The notes below the pieces were generated by a model. It searched no databases. It saw only the letters and a program-made list of their open reading frames with translations, and was not told the DNA's origin. From the NCBI GenBank assembly GCA_030049565.1, contig JASIKQ010000129.1:1-5550 (forward strand): DNA of 5,550 bases, written 5' to 3'. The DNA comes from Candidatus Sulfotelmatobacter sp. GTDB lineage: Bacteria; Acidobacteriota; Terriglobia; Terriglobales; Acidobacteriaceae. Made by a program: the position numbers and the translations under genes. Below are positions 1 through 5,550 of the stretch, piece by piece. Numbering within the stretch: the first letter of the stretch is position 1; each line of letters starts with the position of its first letter.

Positions 1-1137
1 TTGGTTGGCAATGCGAAACGGCTCCAGAGCGGCTACCGGCGAGGTTGGCAGCGGCGCCTTGACGAACATCCAAATTAGTAATGATGTGGTGACATAAAAA
101 ATCCAGCTCAACATGATCGTGCTCACCGTGAGCTTCACCGCTTGCCAATAACGCTCAATGCGCTGCCACGCGGTTTGTTCCTTCGGCGGTTCTTCCGATC
201 CCGATGCCGAGGCCGTTAGTCGTGCTTTCCACCTGGTGGGAACGATTCGCAGCACGGCGCGGTCGTCGAGTAAAAGGACACCCAGAGCGAGCACCAGGTA
301 ATTGAGAAAAGTGTAGTTCGCGGTGAGGATTACGCCAATTTCCCACGGCGTAACAATGAAGAAGCAAATAATGCGCCAGCGGCGGGGAAGAAACAGCATC
401 CACACGATACCCAGTTCCATAACCAACGTCGCCCCGGCCGTGGCGGCATGAAACCAATGCGGCAGATGCTGCACGTACCAGCCAATCCAGGTAGGCAGAG
501 GGCCGTTCTGGTAATACTCGTCCATAGCAGTGAAATGGCGCCACTCGAGATCGCCACTCAGCAACTTCACCGCGCCCGACTCGAAGTAAATGCGGAACCA
601 CTCCCATAGCAGTAGAAATAAGCTGGCTCGAGATGCGGGATGCGTACGCCCCAATCCCGGCCACACTCCCAGTGGCGCGACGAATAACGAGATGAATCCC
701 GCTTCCAGCAACATGCCGTCAGATTGATAGCTGGAAAAATCCTGCGCCGCGCTGACGAACGAAAGAAAACAAACGAAGCAGATGGCGAGCATTCCACGTG
801 GCCAGAGGTTTAACACGAGCAGCACAGACGCGATCATCCCTACCCAGCAGACGCTACTCAGCATTGCGTTTCCGCTGGACCACCAGAGCACGGTGGGCGC
901 ATACCAGATCCGTTGCCAGTGACCGAGCGTTTGCGCCACGGCTTCAAGATAGCTGCCAGCGGGGAGAAGTCCTTGCCGGCCAATGAGTCCGCGAATCTGA
1001 TAGATCAGCGAGAAAAAAGCGGAAAAGTAAATTGCGCCAAGCGCACGCAGGAACAACCATCGCGGTACCAGCCGTTCTGACCCTGCCCGCGGCGAACCAA
1101 AGAGCCAGCCGATCTGCGAGAGGGGTGACGACGGCAT
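1..1137 (-). CDS. Lipase maturation factor (LMF) family membrane protein, N-terminal part (runs off left edge)
   Basis: Reading the minus strand from the ATG at 1137 gives 379 uninterrupted codons ending exactly at base 1, so the 3' end lies outside the window. The protein begins MPSSPLSQIGWLFGSPRAGS and is rich in hydrophobic helices, roughly at residues 28-48, 95-130, 142-160, 170-186, 233-262, 265-291 and 337-359. Family hallmarks are visible: YFSAFFSLIYQIRGLIG near 37-53, AQDFSSYQSDGMLLEAGF near 131-148, FESGAVKLLSGDLEW at 185-199, PLPTWIGWYVQHLP at 213-226, NYTFLNYLVLALGVLLLDD at 274-292, and LEPFRIAN at 371-378 just before the usual YG. In vertebrates LMF1 is an ER protein needed for folding of secreted lipases; the role of bacterial homologues is not established, and here it is presumably an inner-membrane protein. 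The soluble C-terminal domain should lie beyond the window. No Shine-Dalgarno is visible, but a TATAAT lies 6 nt upstream of the ATG. Its start faces the S9 relic. Confidence 0.88.
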   Translation of the reverse strand, partial: MPSSPLSQIGWLFGSPRAGSERLVPRWLFLRALGAIYFSAFFSLIYQIRGLIGRQGLLPAGSYLEAVAQTLGHWQRIWYAPTVLWWSSGNAMLSSVCWVGMIASVLLVLNLWPRGMLAICFVCFLSFVSAAQDFSSYQSDGMLLEAGFISLFVAPLGVWPGLGRTHPASRASLFLLLWEWFRIYFESGAVKLLSGDLEWRHFTAMDEYYQNGPLPTWIGWYVQHLPHWFHAATAGATLVMELGIVWMLFLPRRWRIICFFIVTPWEIGVILTANYTFLNYLVLALGVLLLDDRAVLRIVPTRWKARLTASASGSEEPPKEQTAWQRIERYWQAVKLTVSTIMLSWIFYVTTSLLIWMFVKAPLPTSPVAALEPFRIANQ

Positions 1138-1143
1138 CTTGAG

Positions 1144-1149
1144 ATTATA
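1144..1149 (-). promoter_or_regulatory. Candidate -10 element (TATAAT) of the LMF gene, possibly leaderless
   Basis: The minus strand reads TATAAT here, 6 nt before the ATG at 1137, which would place the transcription start at or next to the start codon. There is no Shine-Dalgarno between, so a leaderless message is possible. The hexamers at 16-18 bp spacing upstream match TTGACA at only about 2 of 6 positions, so the promoter call rests on the -10 alone and may be chance. Confidence 0.3.
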
Positions 1150-1164
1150 AGGAGAAAGAAAATG
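1149..1164 (+). promoter_or_regulatory. Strong Shine-Dalgarno plus ATG just upstream of, but out of frame with, the S9 relic
   Basis: AAGGAG at 1149-1154, a 7-nt spacer and ATG at 1162-1164 form a near-ideal ribosome binding site. The frame it opens stops at the TGA at 1243-1245 after 27 codons, while the conserved S9 sequence is in another frame. A single-base indel near 1165-1172 would join MLI to IDIHGGPE. It may be the start of a hydrolase broken by one base, or chance on a purine-rich stretch that also carries the opposite-strand TATAAT. Confidence 0.3.
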
Positions 1165-1171
1165 CTCATAC

Positions 1172-1852
1172 ATCGATATTCACGGCGGGCCCGAAGATCA
1201 GTTCCAGCCATACTTCCTAGGGCCGCAAAATTATTACTTGAATGAACTTGGAGTGGCGCTCCTGTTCCCGAACATCCGTGGGTCTACAGGCTACGGGAAG
1301 ACTTTCGTCAAGCTCGACAACGGCTTCTTGCGGGAAGACGCTTATAACGACATCGGAGCGTTGCTGGATTGGATCAAGACGCAGCCCGACCTCGACTCCG
1401 ATCGCATTATGGTCACCGGCGCCAGCTATGGAGGTAACGTCGCACTCGTGACTGCGACACGCTATCCAGATCGCATCCGCTGCGCCGTCGACATCTACGG
1501 GCCTTCGAATCTGGTGAGTGTTCTCGAGCACACCGCGGATTGGCGGCGCGATTTACGGCGTGCCGAATACGGTGACGAACGCGACCCCAAGGTGCGTGCA
1601 TTCTTAGAGCGCATTGCGCCCTTGAATAACGCCAACAAGATCACCAAGCCGCTTCTTGTGGCGCAGGGATTGAACGATCCGGTGGTTCCACCAGCAGAAG
1701 CTGAGCAGATGATTTCGGCAGTCCGGGCCAATGGCGTGCCCGTCTGGTATCTCGCCGCGAAGGATGAAGGGCATGGCTTCAGCAATCTGAGCGACCTCAA
1801 CTTCCAATTCGACGTCACGGTCTTGTTCATTCAGAAGTTTCTGCTGAACTAG
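1172..1852 (+). pseudogene. 5'-truncated S9 prolyl oligopeptidase family peptidase, catalytic domain only
   Basis: The plus frame reads IDIHGGPEDQF from 1172 and continues to the TAG at 1850-1852. It is the alpha/beta-hydrolase part of a prolyl oligopeptidase (MEROPS S9), an enzyme class that cleaves short peptides. Numbering from the TTG at 1238, the nucleophile is Ser63 in GASYGG, the acid is Asp147 in NDPVVP and the base is His179 in EGHGF; RGSTGYGKTF at 14-23 is also typical. Full-length relatives are usually about 600-700 residues, with a beta-propeller before this domain. Here the propeller and the first hydrolase strands are absent, and an in-frame TAA at 1148-1150 closes the frame upstream. 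The only in-frame start I found is the TTG at 1238, which lies after the HGGP motif and would give 204 residues. The nucleophile elbow ends GGNV where I would expect GGYM, and NDPVVP replaces the usual NDPRVP, which could reflect relaxed constraint. I read it as a relic; a frameshifted hydrolase started at the ATG at 1162 is the main alternative. Confidence 0.8.
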
Positions 1853-2851
1853 TCAACTGAAACCCAGCACCGGATGCGGCGTATACGGCTTTTCAAGAGA
1901 AGCGATTTGCTCGGCGGTCAGGCGAAGCGCCAGCGCCGCGACCGCGTCTTGCAGATGGTGGGGTTTTGTGGCTCCTACAATCGGCGCGGTGACTCCCGTC
2001 TTGCTCAACAGCCAGGCAAGGGCCACTTGTGCGCGAGGTGCGCCCAGGCCTTCGGACACTTCGCCTAGACGGTCAACGACCTTGCGGTCGGCTTCTTGTG
2101 TGCCGGAGTACAGCTTCTTGCCGAACTGGTCGGTTTCAAAGCGCTTCGTGCTCTCACTCTGCCATGGGCGGGTCAAACGGCCGCGCGCCAGCGGGCTCCA
2201 GGGGATGACAGCAACGCCTTCAGAGAGGCACAAACTCATCATCTCCCGCTCTTCTTCGCGATAGAGCAGGTTGTAGTGGTTCTGCATAGAGACGAAACGT
2301 GTCCAGCCGCGAAGATCGGCCAGATAAAGAGCCTTGCTGAACTGCCACGCAAACATCGACGAGGCGCCGATGTAACGCACCTTGCCGGATTTGACCGCGT
2401 CGTGCAGCGCCTCGAGCGTTTCCTCGATCGGGGTGCCGTAATCCCAGCGATGAGTCTGATAAAGATCGACGTAGTCGGTTTGCAGACGGCGAAGGCTTTG
2501 CTCCAACTCAAAGAAAATCGCTTTGCGCGATAGTCCGCGCCCGTTGGGTTCGTCGCGCATTACGCCGTGAACTTTCGTCGCGATCACGACTGCTTCGCGG
2601 CGCGTGTTTGCCTTCAAAAACTTGCCCAGCACTTCTTCGCTGGCGCCGGCCGAGTAGACATTGGCGGTGTCAAAGAAATTGATTCCCAGATCGAGCGCCT
2701 GGCGCAGAAATGGCTGGCTTTCCTGTTCGTTCAAAGCCCAAGCGTGGCTTCCAGGTTTCGCCGCGCTCGTTGCGGGCGCGCCATAGCTCATGCAACCCAA
2801 ACATATGCGGGAAACCTTCAGACCGGTTTTGCCGAGATTTACGTATTCCAT
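1853..2851 (-). CDS. yajO: Aldo/keto reductase, YajO-like
   Basis: This is an intact 332-residue NADPH-dependent aldo/keto reductase, predicted to be a cytoplasmic (alpha/beta)8 barrel. The catalytic tetrad is readable as Asp61 and Tyr66 (FFDTANVYS), Lys93 (ATKVHG) and His134 (QTHRWD). Other family blocks are LGKTGLKVSRICLGCMSYG at 6-24, YIGASSMFAWQFSKAL in the middle, VAVIPWSPLARGRLTRPW after it, and HPVLGF at the C terminus. As I remember E. coli YajO (about 324 residues), these blocks match closely, including the HAW motif, with a few extra residues at about 26-35. The natural substrate is uncertain: YajO-type enzymes reduce assorted aldehydes, and E. coli YajO has also been linked to 1-deoxyxylulose 5-phosphate formation. 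The ATG at 2851 is supported by a GAGGA Shine-Dalgarno 7 nt upstream. The gene is divergent from the membrane glycosyltransferase gene and its stop codon abuts that of the S9 relic. The symbol is by family resemblance only. Confidence 0.93.
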   Translation of the reverse strand: MEYVNLGKTGLKVSRICLGCMSYGAPATSAAKPGSHAWALNEQESQPFLRQALDLGINFFDTANVYSAGASEEVLGKFLKANTRREAVVIATKVHGVMRDEPNGRGLSRKAIFFELEQSLRRLQTDYVDLYQTHRWDYGTPIEETLEALHDAVKSGKVRYIGASSMFAWQFSKALYLADLRGWTRFVSMQNHYNLLYREEEREMMSLCLSEGVAVIPWSPLARGRLTRPWQSESTKRFETDQFGKKLYSGTQEADRKVVDRLGEVSEGLGAPRAQVALAWLLSKTGVTAPIVGATKPHHLQDAVAALALRLTAEQIASLEKPYTPHPVLGFS

Positions 2852-3069
2852 GTGTCTTTCCTCATCACCACGCCCAAGTTCGGAAACCTCAGCGAACGTT
2901 ATTAGACGATGTTACGGCGAACCGGGAATTTTGACTTCTGCCGCCCAGCGTCGGCCAATGCCAGAGCCTGCGCCTTCACCCCACCCAAATTTCCGACAAC
3001 CTCCTTGTTCTACGCCGGCATCAGAATGACCGCAGTAGAAGTTCGATCTCAGAGAAAGCCCTCTCAGAG
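2852..3069. other. Divergent intergenic region between reductase and membrane glycosyltransferase genes
   Basis: These 218 bp separate two divergent genes and should hold both promoters. A TTGACT lies at 2931-2936 on the plus strand, but nothing resembling TATAAT follows at 16-18 bp. On the minus strand a CTAATA-like element near 2905-2910 has only a weak -35 partner. I see no convincing operator palindrome, riboswitch or terminator. Short open frames reading through here on the plus strand are extensions of the antisense of the reductase and look non-coding. Confidence 0.5.
2859..2863 (-). promoter_or_regulatory. Ribosome binding site of the aldo/keto reductase
   Basis: The minus strand reads GAGGA here, with a 7-nt spacer (AAGACAC) before the ATG at 2851. 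This fixes the start codon of the reductase; the protein sequence also begins at the expected family position. Confidence 0.7.
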
Positions 3070-3070
3070 A
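3047..3070 (+). repeat. 9-bp direct repeat (TCTCAGAGA) overlapping the start of the membrane glycosyltransferase gene
   Basis: TCTCAGAGA occurs at 3047-3055 and again at 3062-3070, 15 bp start to start, and the second copy's last A is the first base of the ATG at 3070. Each copy contains the palindrome CTCAGAG/TCTCAGAGA in part (TCTC..GAGA). No ordinary Shine-Dalgarno is present, so the repeat sits where ribosomes would bind. It could be a regulatory site or a chance duplication. Confidence 0.4.
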
Positions 3071-4839
3071 TGACTATAGCTATTTCGTCGCCGCTACGCC
3101 GCGCGATTCCGCTGCGGCTGATCGTCCTCTGTGCGCTTGCATTTCACGGGCCGCTGCTGCTGATGCAAGTGCCGGGCAACAGCTTCGACGCCAATTTCCA
3201 CATGTCCATGGCGTCGAACTATGCCCACCATTGGTTCAATCCCTGGAATGAGAAAGCCTTTGCGGGATTCTCGGAGACGACATATCCGCCGCTGTTACAC
3301 CAGTGGATCGCCCTGCTCTCGCACCTGATGGGGATGAGCTATGCGTATATGTTGGTGCAGGGCATCATGCTTCTCTTATTGCCGGTGGGGGTGTACAGAT
3401 TTGCGAAACTGTGGGTCTCTGAGCGCGCCGCCAGCTACGCAGCCTTCGGCTCGATTTTCCTGGGTGCTCTGTGCAATTTGACGTATCAGGATGGCCAGAT
3501 TGCCACCATCTCTTCGACCACGCTTTTCCTTTTAGCCCTTCCTTATGCTTACTGGTATGCGGTGCGCGGCCAAACCAAAGACCTGGTTCTCGGCCTGTGC
3601 ATCTCCTGCACCGCCGCGGCCGCTCACCATGCAACGCTCATTTTCGGCTTTCCCTTTTTCTGCTTGCCCCTGATCTGGCTGGCAATTTCTGATTATCGCG
3701 CCGAGCACCCGGAAGAATCCGTGCGTGTGCCGTTGCGGCGGGTTCTTAAGTTTGCCGGGCTGGCCGCCGGCGGCATACTTTTTACCCTGCTGCCTTACGC
3801 CTTGATCATGCTGAAAGCTCCGATCGAGCAAACCCCCATTCCGCACTTGAGCCGTGCCAACTTTTTCTTGCAGCCGCTCTGGGGACTTCACTATTGGATC
3901 GTTCCCTTCGGAGCAGTGACCATCGCCCTGCCATACATCCTCTATAAAGGCGGCGAGCAACGGCTGCGTCCTTTGCTTCTGGGATTCTACTTCGCCTTCA
4001 TCTTTGGATTGGGCGGAACCACCCCTCTGCCGCGCTGGCTGCTGGGGCGCGCCTTTGAGATTCTCACCTTCGAAAGATTCACCTTCTGGGCACTGCTGCT
4101 CGCCTTGCCGTTTGTCGGCTTGATGGCGATTTACCTCATCGATCGTTTTGGCAGATTTGCTGCCGCTGGTTTGGTTCTGGCGATGGTCGCATCCGGCTCT
4201 TTGGGTGCTGCGTGGAATGTTTATCTCCCCCTGGTCGGACCCGAGCCCGATGTGCGTCCCATCATCAAGTTCCTGAACTCAGATGGCCGCGATCAATATC
4301 GTTACCTCACGCTCGGCTACGCCAACGCTATGTCGAAGATTGCCTGCTATACCAATGCGTGGAGCATTGACGGCGAATACAATTCGGCGCGCAACTTGCC
4401 GGAGATGACGAGTCACGGCGTGGGCCAGTTGAGCAGCGCAAAGTACTATCACACCGAAGGCATGGAAGCGCTTGCTGAGATGCTCCGCCACGCCGACAAA
4501 TACGGACTCAAATTTATTTTTGTGCACGATGATTATTACAATCCCATCCTGACCTTCGGCGGCTGGCGCGAAATCACCAGTTTTAATCACGGTGAAACCA
4601 CGGTTTGGACCACTCTGGGAGTTCCCAAGGCAACCAAGATCCCATCGCCGCTGGAGCCTCCACGTTGGCAGGGAATCATGTGGGGAATTGTACCCTTCGG
4701 CGTGAGCATTCTCACCCTCATTGTGGTCTTCGCTGAGGCAAGGAAAGCCGTTGCCGCCAGAGACGCCGCCACTGTGCCGGCACAGGAAGCTAAACCCGCT
4801 GAAGCGCTGCTCGGCCACGCGCAACAAGTGGCATTGTAA
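3070..4839 (+). CDS. Polytopic membrane protein, probable GT-C type glycosyltransferase
   Basis: This 589-residue protein starts at the ATG at 3070 and ends with the TAA at 4837-4839. Hydrophobic segments lie at about 12-34, 76-110 (probably two), 121-138, 147-165, 171-205 (two), 227-249, 268-291, 300-315, 338-357, 361-383 and 534-556, giving roughly 11-13 membrane spans. The loop after the first span carries Asp40-x3-His44 (SFDANFH), then HHWFNPWNE and SETTYPPL, an arrangement like the catalytic Asp-containing first outer loop of GT-C enzymes that use lipid-linked sugars. His-His occurs at 185-186 and ERFTFW at 335-340. Residues about 384-530 form a soluble, presumably external region (WSIDGEYNSARNLPEMTSHG near 431-450, FIFVHDDYYNP near 482-492). 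A last span leads to a short Ala-rich cytoplasmic tail. It recalls the membrane proteins labelled '6-pyruvoyl-tetrahydropterin synthase-related', a misleading name for a membrane family. The neighbouring ALG5-like gene supports a lipid-linked sugar role. The gene is certain; the enzymatic assignment is moderate and the substrate is unknown. No clear Shine-Dalgarno precedes the ATG. Confidence 0.82.
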   Translation: MTIAISSPLRRAIPLRLIVLCALAFHGPLLLMQVPGNSFDANFHMSMASNYAHHWFNPWNEKAFAGFSETTYPPLLHQWIALLSHLMGMSYAYMLVQGIMLLLLPVGVYRFAKLWVSERAASYAAFGSIFLGALCNLTYQDGQIATISSTTLFLLALPYAYWYAVRGQTKDLVLGLCISCTAAAAHHATLIFGFPFFCLPLIWLAISDYRAEHPEESVRVPLRRVLKFAGLAAGGILFTLLPYALIMLKAPIEQTPIPHLSRANFFLQPLWGLHYWIVPFGAVTIALPYILYKGGEQRLRPLLLGFYFAFIFGLGGTTPLPRWLLGRAFEILTFERFTFWALLLALPFVGLMAIYLIDRFGRFAAAGLVLAMVASGSLGAAWNVYLPLVGPEPDVRPIIKFLNSDGRDQYRYLTLGYANAMSKIACYTNAWSIDGEYNSARNLPEMTSHGVGQLSSAKYYHTEGMEALAEMLRHADKYGLKFIFVHDDYYNPILTFGGWREITSFNHGETTVWTTLGVPKATKIPSPLEPPRWQGIMWGIVPFGVSILTLIVVFAEARKAVAARDAATVPAQEAKPAEALLGHAQQVAL

Positions 4840-4939
4840 TCTCGACAACCCAATACAGCGCCTGCCCGCGTCATCTAAGTAATCCAACGTAGCTTCCTTC
4901 ATTCAACAGCCACAAGGCTTCTTGCATCCAAATAATGCT
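4840..4939 (+). other. Intergenic gap within a probable two-gene transcription unit
   Basis: These 100 bp separate two codirectional genes. I see no GC-rich hairpin followed by a T run and no clear promoter, so cotranscription is plausible but unproven. An AAGG at 4914-4917 is the only Shine-Dalgarno-like element and is 22 nt from the preferred ATG at 4940. Confidence 0.4.
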
Positions 4940-5550
4940 ATGAAAACCGCTTCGTGCAGTATCGTGATCCCCGCCTACAACGAGGCAAAACGACTGCCTC
5001 GTACGTTGCAGTCCATTTTGAGGTACGTCAAAGCAAACTCCTGGGACGCCGAAATTATTGTGGTGAACGACGGTTCCCAGGACGACACCGCCGGCGTGGT
5101 CCTGCAGTTTTCCGCGCAATACCCGATCATTAGCTTGATCGATAACGCGGTAAATTGCGGAAAAGGCAAAGCCATTCGCGACGGCGTGCAACGTGCCATC
5201 AACGACGTTATCCTCTTTGCCGACGCCGACGATTCAACCCCCATTGAAGACGCCGCCAAGTTGGTGGACGCCATCGATCATGGTGCCGACATCGCCATTG
5301 GCTCGCGCTGGGTCGATCGTAACTTGCAAGTCCATCCCCAGCCCTGGTACCGGCGATTGAATGGGCGTCTCTACAATCTCTTGCTACGCAACATCCTGGG
5401 GCTCGACTACAAAGACACGCAAAATGGGTTTAAGGCTTATTCCCGGCTCGCCGCGAAAACGATTTTCCCGCTGCAACGGATCGGCGGATGGGGTTTCGAC
5501 GCCGAAGTTTTGTATCTGGCCAAGAAGTTTGGTTTCACCGTACAAGAGAT
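4940..5550 (+). CDS. GT2 family glycosyltransferase, ALG5/dolichyl-phosphate beta-glucosyltransferase-like (runs off right edge)
   Basis: The ATG at 4940 opens a frame of 203 full codons plus two bases that continues past the window. The product is a GT-A fold, family 2 transferase, expected to move a sugar from a nucleotide donor (UDP-glucose in the ALG5 group) to a polyprenyl phosphate at the cytoplasmic face of the membrane. Visible motifs are SIVIPAYNE at 7-15, VVNDGSQDDT at 41-50, NCGKGKAIRDG at 72-82, the metal-binding DAD at 95-97 within FADADDSTP, AIGSRW at 119-124, KDTQNGFKAY at 158-167 and WGFDAEVLYLA at 184-194. Relatives usually have DDGS, ADADLSTP and DTQCGFK, so NDGS, DDSTP and QNGFK are small departures. 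The sugar and the exact lipid cannot be fixed from the sequence; a mannosyl-transferring DPM-type enzyme is the alternative. No good Shine-Dalgarno precedes the ATG. An in-frame TTG at 4922, with AAGG 4 nt before it, would add six residues. It follows the GT-C-like gene in the same direction. Confidence 0.9.
   Translation, partial: MKTASCSIVIPAYNEAKRLPRTLQSILRYVKANSWDAEIIVVNDGSQDDTAGVVLQFSAQYPIISLIDNAVNCGKGKAIRDGVQRAINDVILFADADDSTPIEDAAKLVDAIDHGADIAIGSRWVDRNLQVHPQPWYRRLNGRLYNLLLRNILGLDYKDTQNGFKAYSRLAAKTIFPLQRIGGWGFDAEVLYLAKKFGFTVQE

Noticed and set aside
155..664. 169-residue minus-strand open frame inside the LMF gene
   Set aside because: It is an alternate frame of the same strand; the LMF frame carries all the family motifs, while this one shows low-complexity Arg/Ala-rich sequence with no recognisable domain.
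1162..1245. 27-codon basic peptide opened by the strong AAGGAG-ATG on the plus strand
   Set aside because: The same bases encode conserved S9 sequence in another frame from 1172 onward, so the peptide is most likely a shadow; only the start signal is reported.
1217..1531. 104-residue minus-strand open frame opposite the S9 relic
   Set aside because: It is antisense to clearly homologous S9 sequence and has no recognisable motif of its own.
2096..2533. 145-residue plus-strand open frame
   Set aside because: It is antisense to the aldo/keto reductase, whose conserved motifs explain this DNA.
2567..2905. 112-residue plus-strand open frame reaching into the divergent intergenic region
   Set aside because: Most of it is antisense to the reductase N terminus and the tail has no domain or ribosome binding site.
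2931..2959. TTGACT as a -35 element for the membrane glycosyltransferase gene
   Set aside because: The bases 16-18 bp downstream are GC-rich and do not resemble a -10 element.
4279..4902. 207-residue minus-strand open frame
   Set aside because: It lies opposite the external region of the membrane glycosyltransferase and shows typical antisense composition without a motif.
4840..4939. Possible intrinsic terminator between the two glycosyltransferase genes
   Set aside because: No stable GC-rich stem followed by a T run was found by eye.
4871..5274. Two minus-strand open frames (106 and 99 residues) opposite the GT2 gene
   Set aside because: The plus strand encodes all the GT2 motifs in order; these are shadows.

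Overview
The window reads as ordinary bacterial chromosome, moderately GC-rich by eye, with five protein-coding loci and no RNA gene, CRISPR array, insertion sequence or phage gene that I can see. The combination of gene types (a bacterial lipase-maturation-factor-like membrane protein, an S9 prolyl-oligopeptidase segment with the wording LNELGVALLFPN..RGSTGYGKTF, a GT-C-like membrane protein beside an ALG5-like glycosyltransferase) suggests a soil-type Acidobacteriota genome. That is inference from remembered family resemblance, not a database result.

Layout, left to right. (1) Positions 1-1137, minus strand: the N-terminal 379 codons of a polytopic lipase maturation factor (LMF) family protein, running off the left edge. 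(2) Positions about 1172-1852, plus strand: the C-terminal catalytic part of an S9 prolyl oligopeptidase. The Ser-Asp-His triad is present, but the beta-propeller, the first strands of the hydrolase domain and any convincing in-frame start are missing. It looks like a 5'-truncated relic whose break lies in the roughly 35 bp next to the LMF start. (3) Positions 1853-2851, minus strand: an intact YajO-like aldo/keto reductase whose stop codon directly abuts the stop codon of the S9 relic. (4) A 218-bp divergent intergenic region. (5) Positions 3070-4839, plus strand: a 589-residue multi-spanning membrane protein with an Asp-x3-His motif in its first outer loop, a C-terminal soluble region and a last membrane helix, probably a GT-C type glycosyltransferase. 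(6) Positions 4940-5550, plus strand: a GT2 glycosyltransferase of the dolichyl-phosphate beta-glucosyltransferase (ALG5) type, running off the right edge.

The two right-hand genes are codirectional and 100 bp apart. They make biochemical sense as a pair: the GT2 enzyme would charge a polyprenyl phosphate with a sugar on the cytoplasmic side, and the GT-C protein would use such a lipid-linked sugar on the outer face of the membrane. The acceptor cannot be read from this window. The left-hand genes (LMF homologue, S9 relic, aldo/keto reductase) show no obvious pathway link to each other. I found no strong case for a wholly new system. The points most worth checking are the S9 truncation and junction, the possible lipid-linked glycosylation pair, and the function of the bacterial LMF protein.
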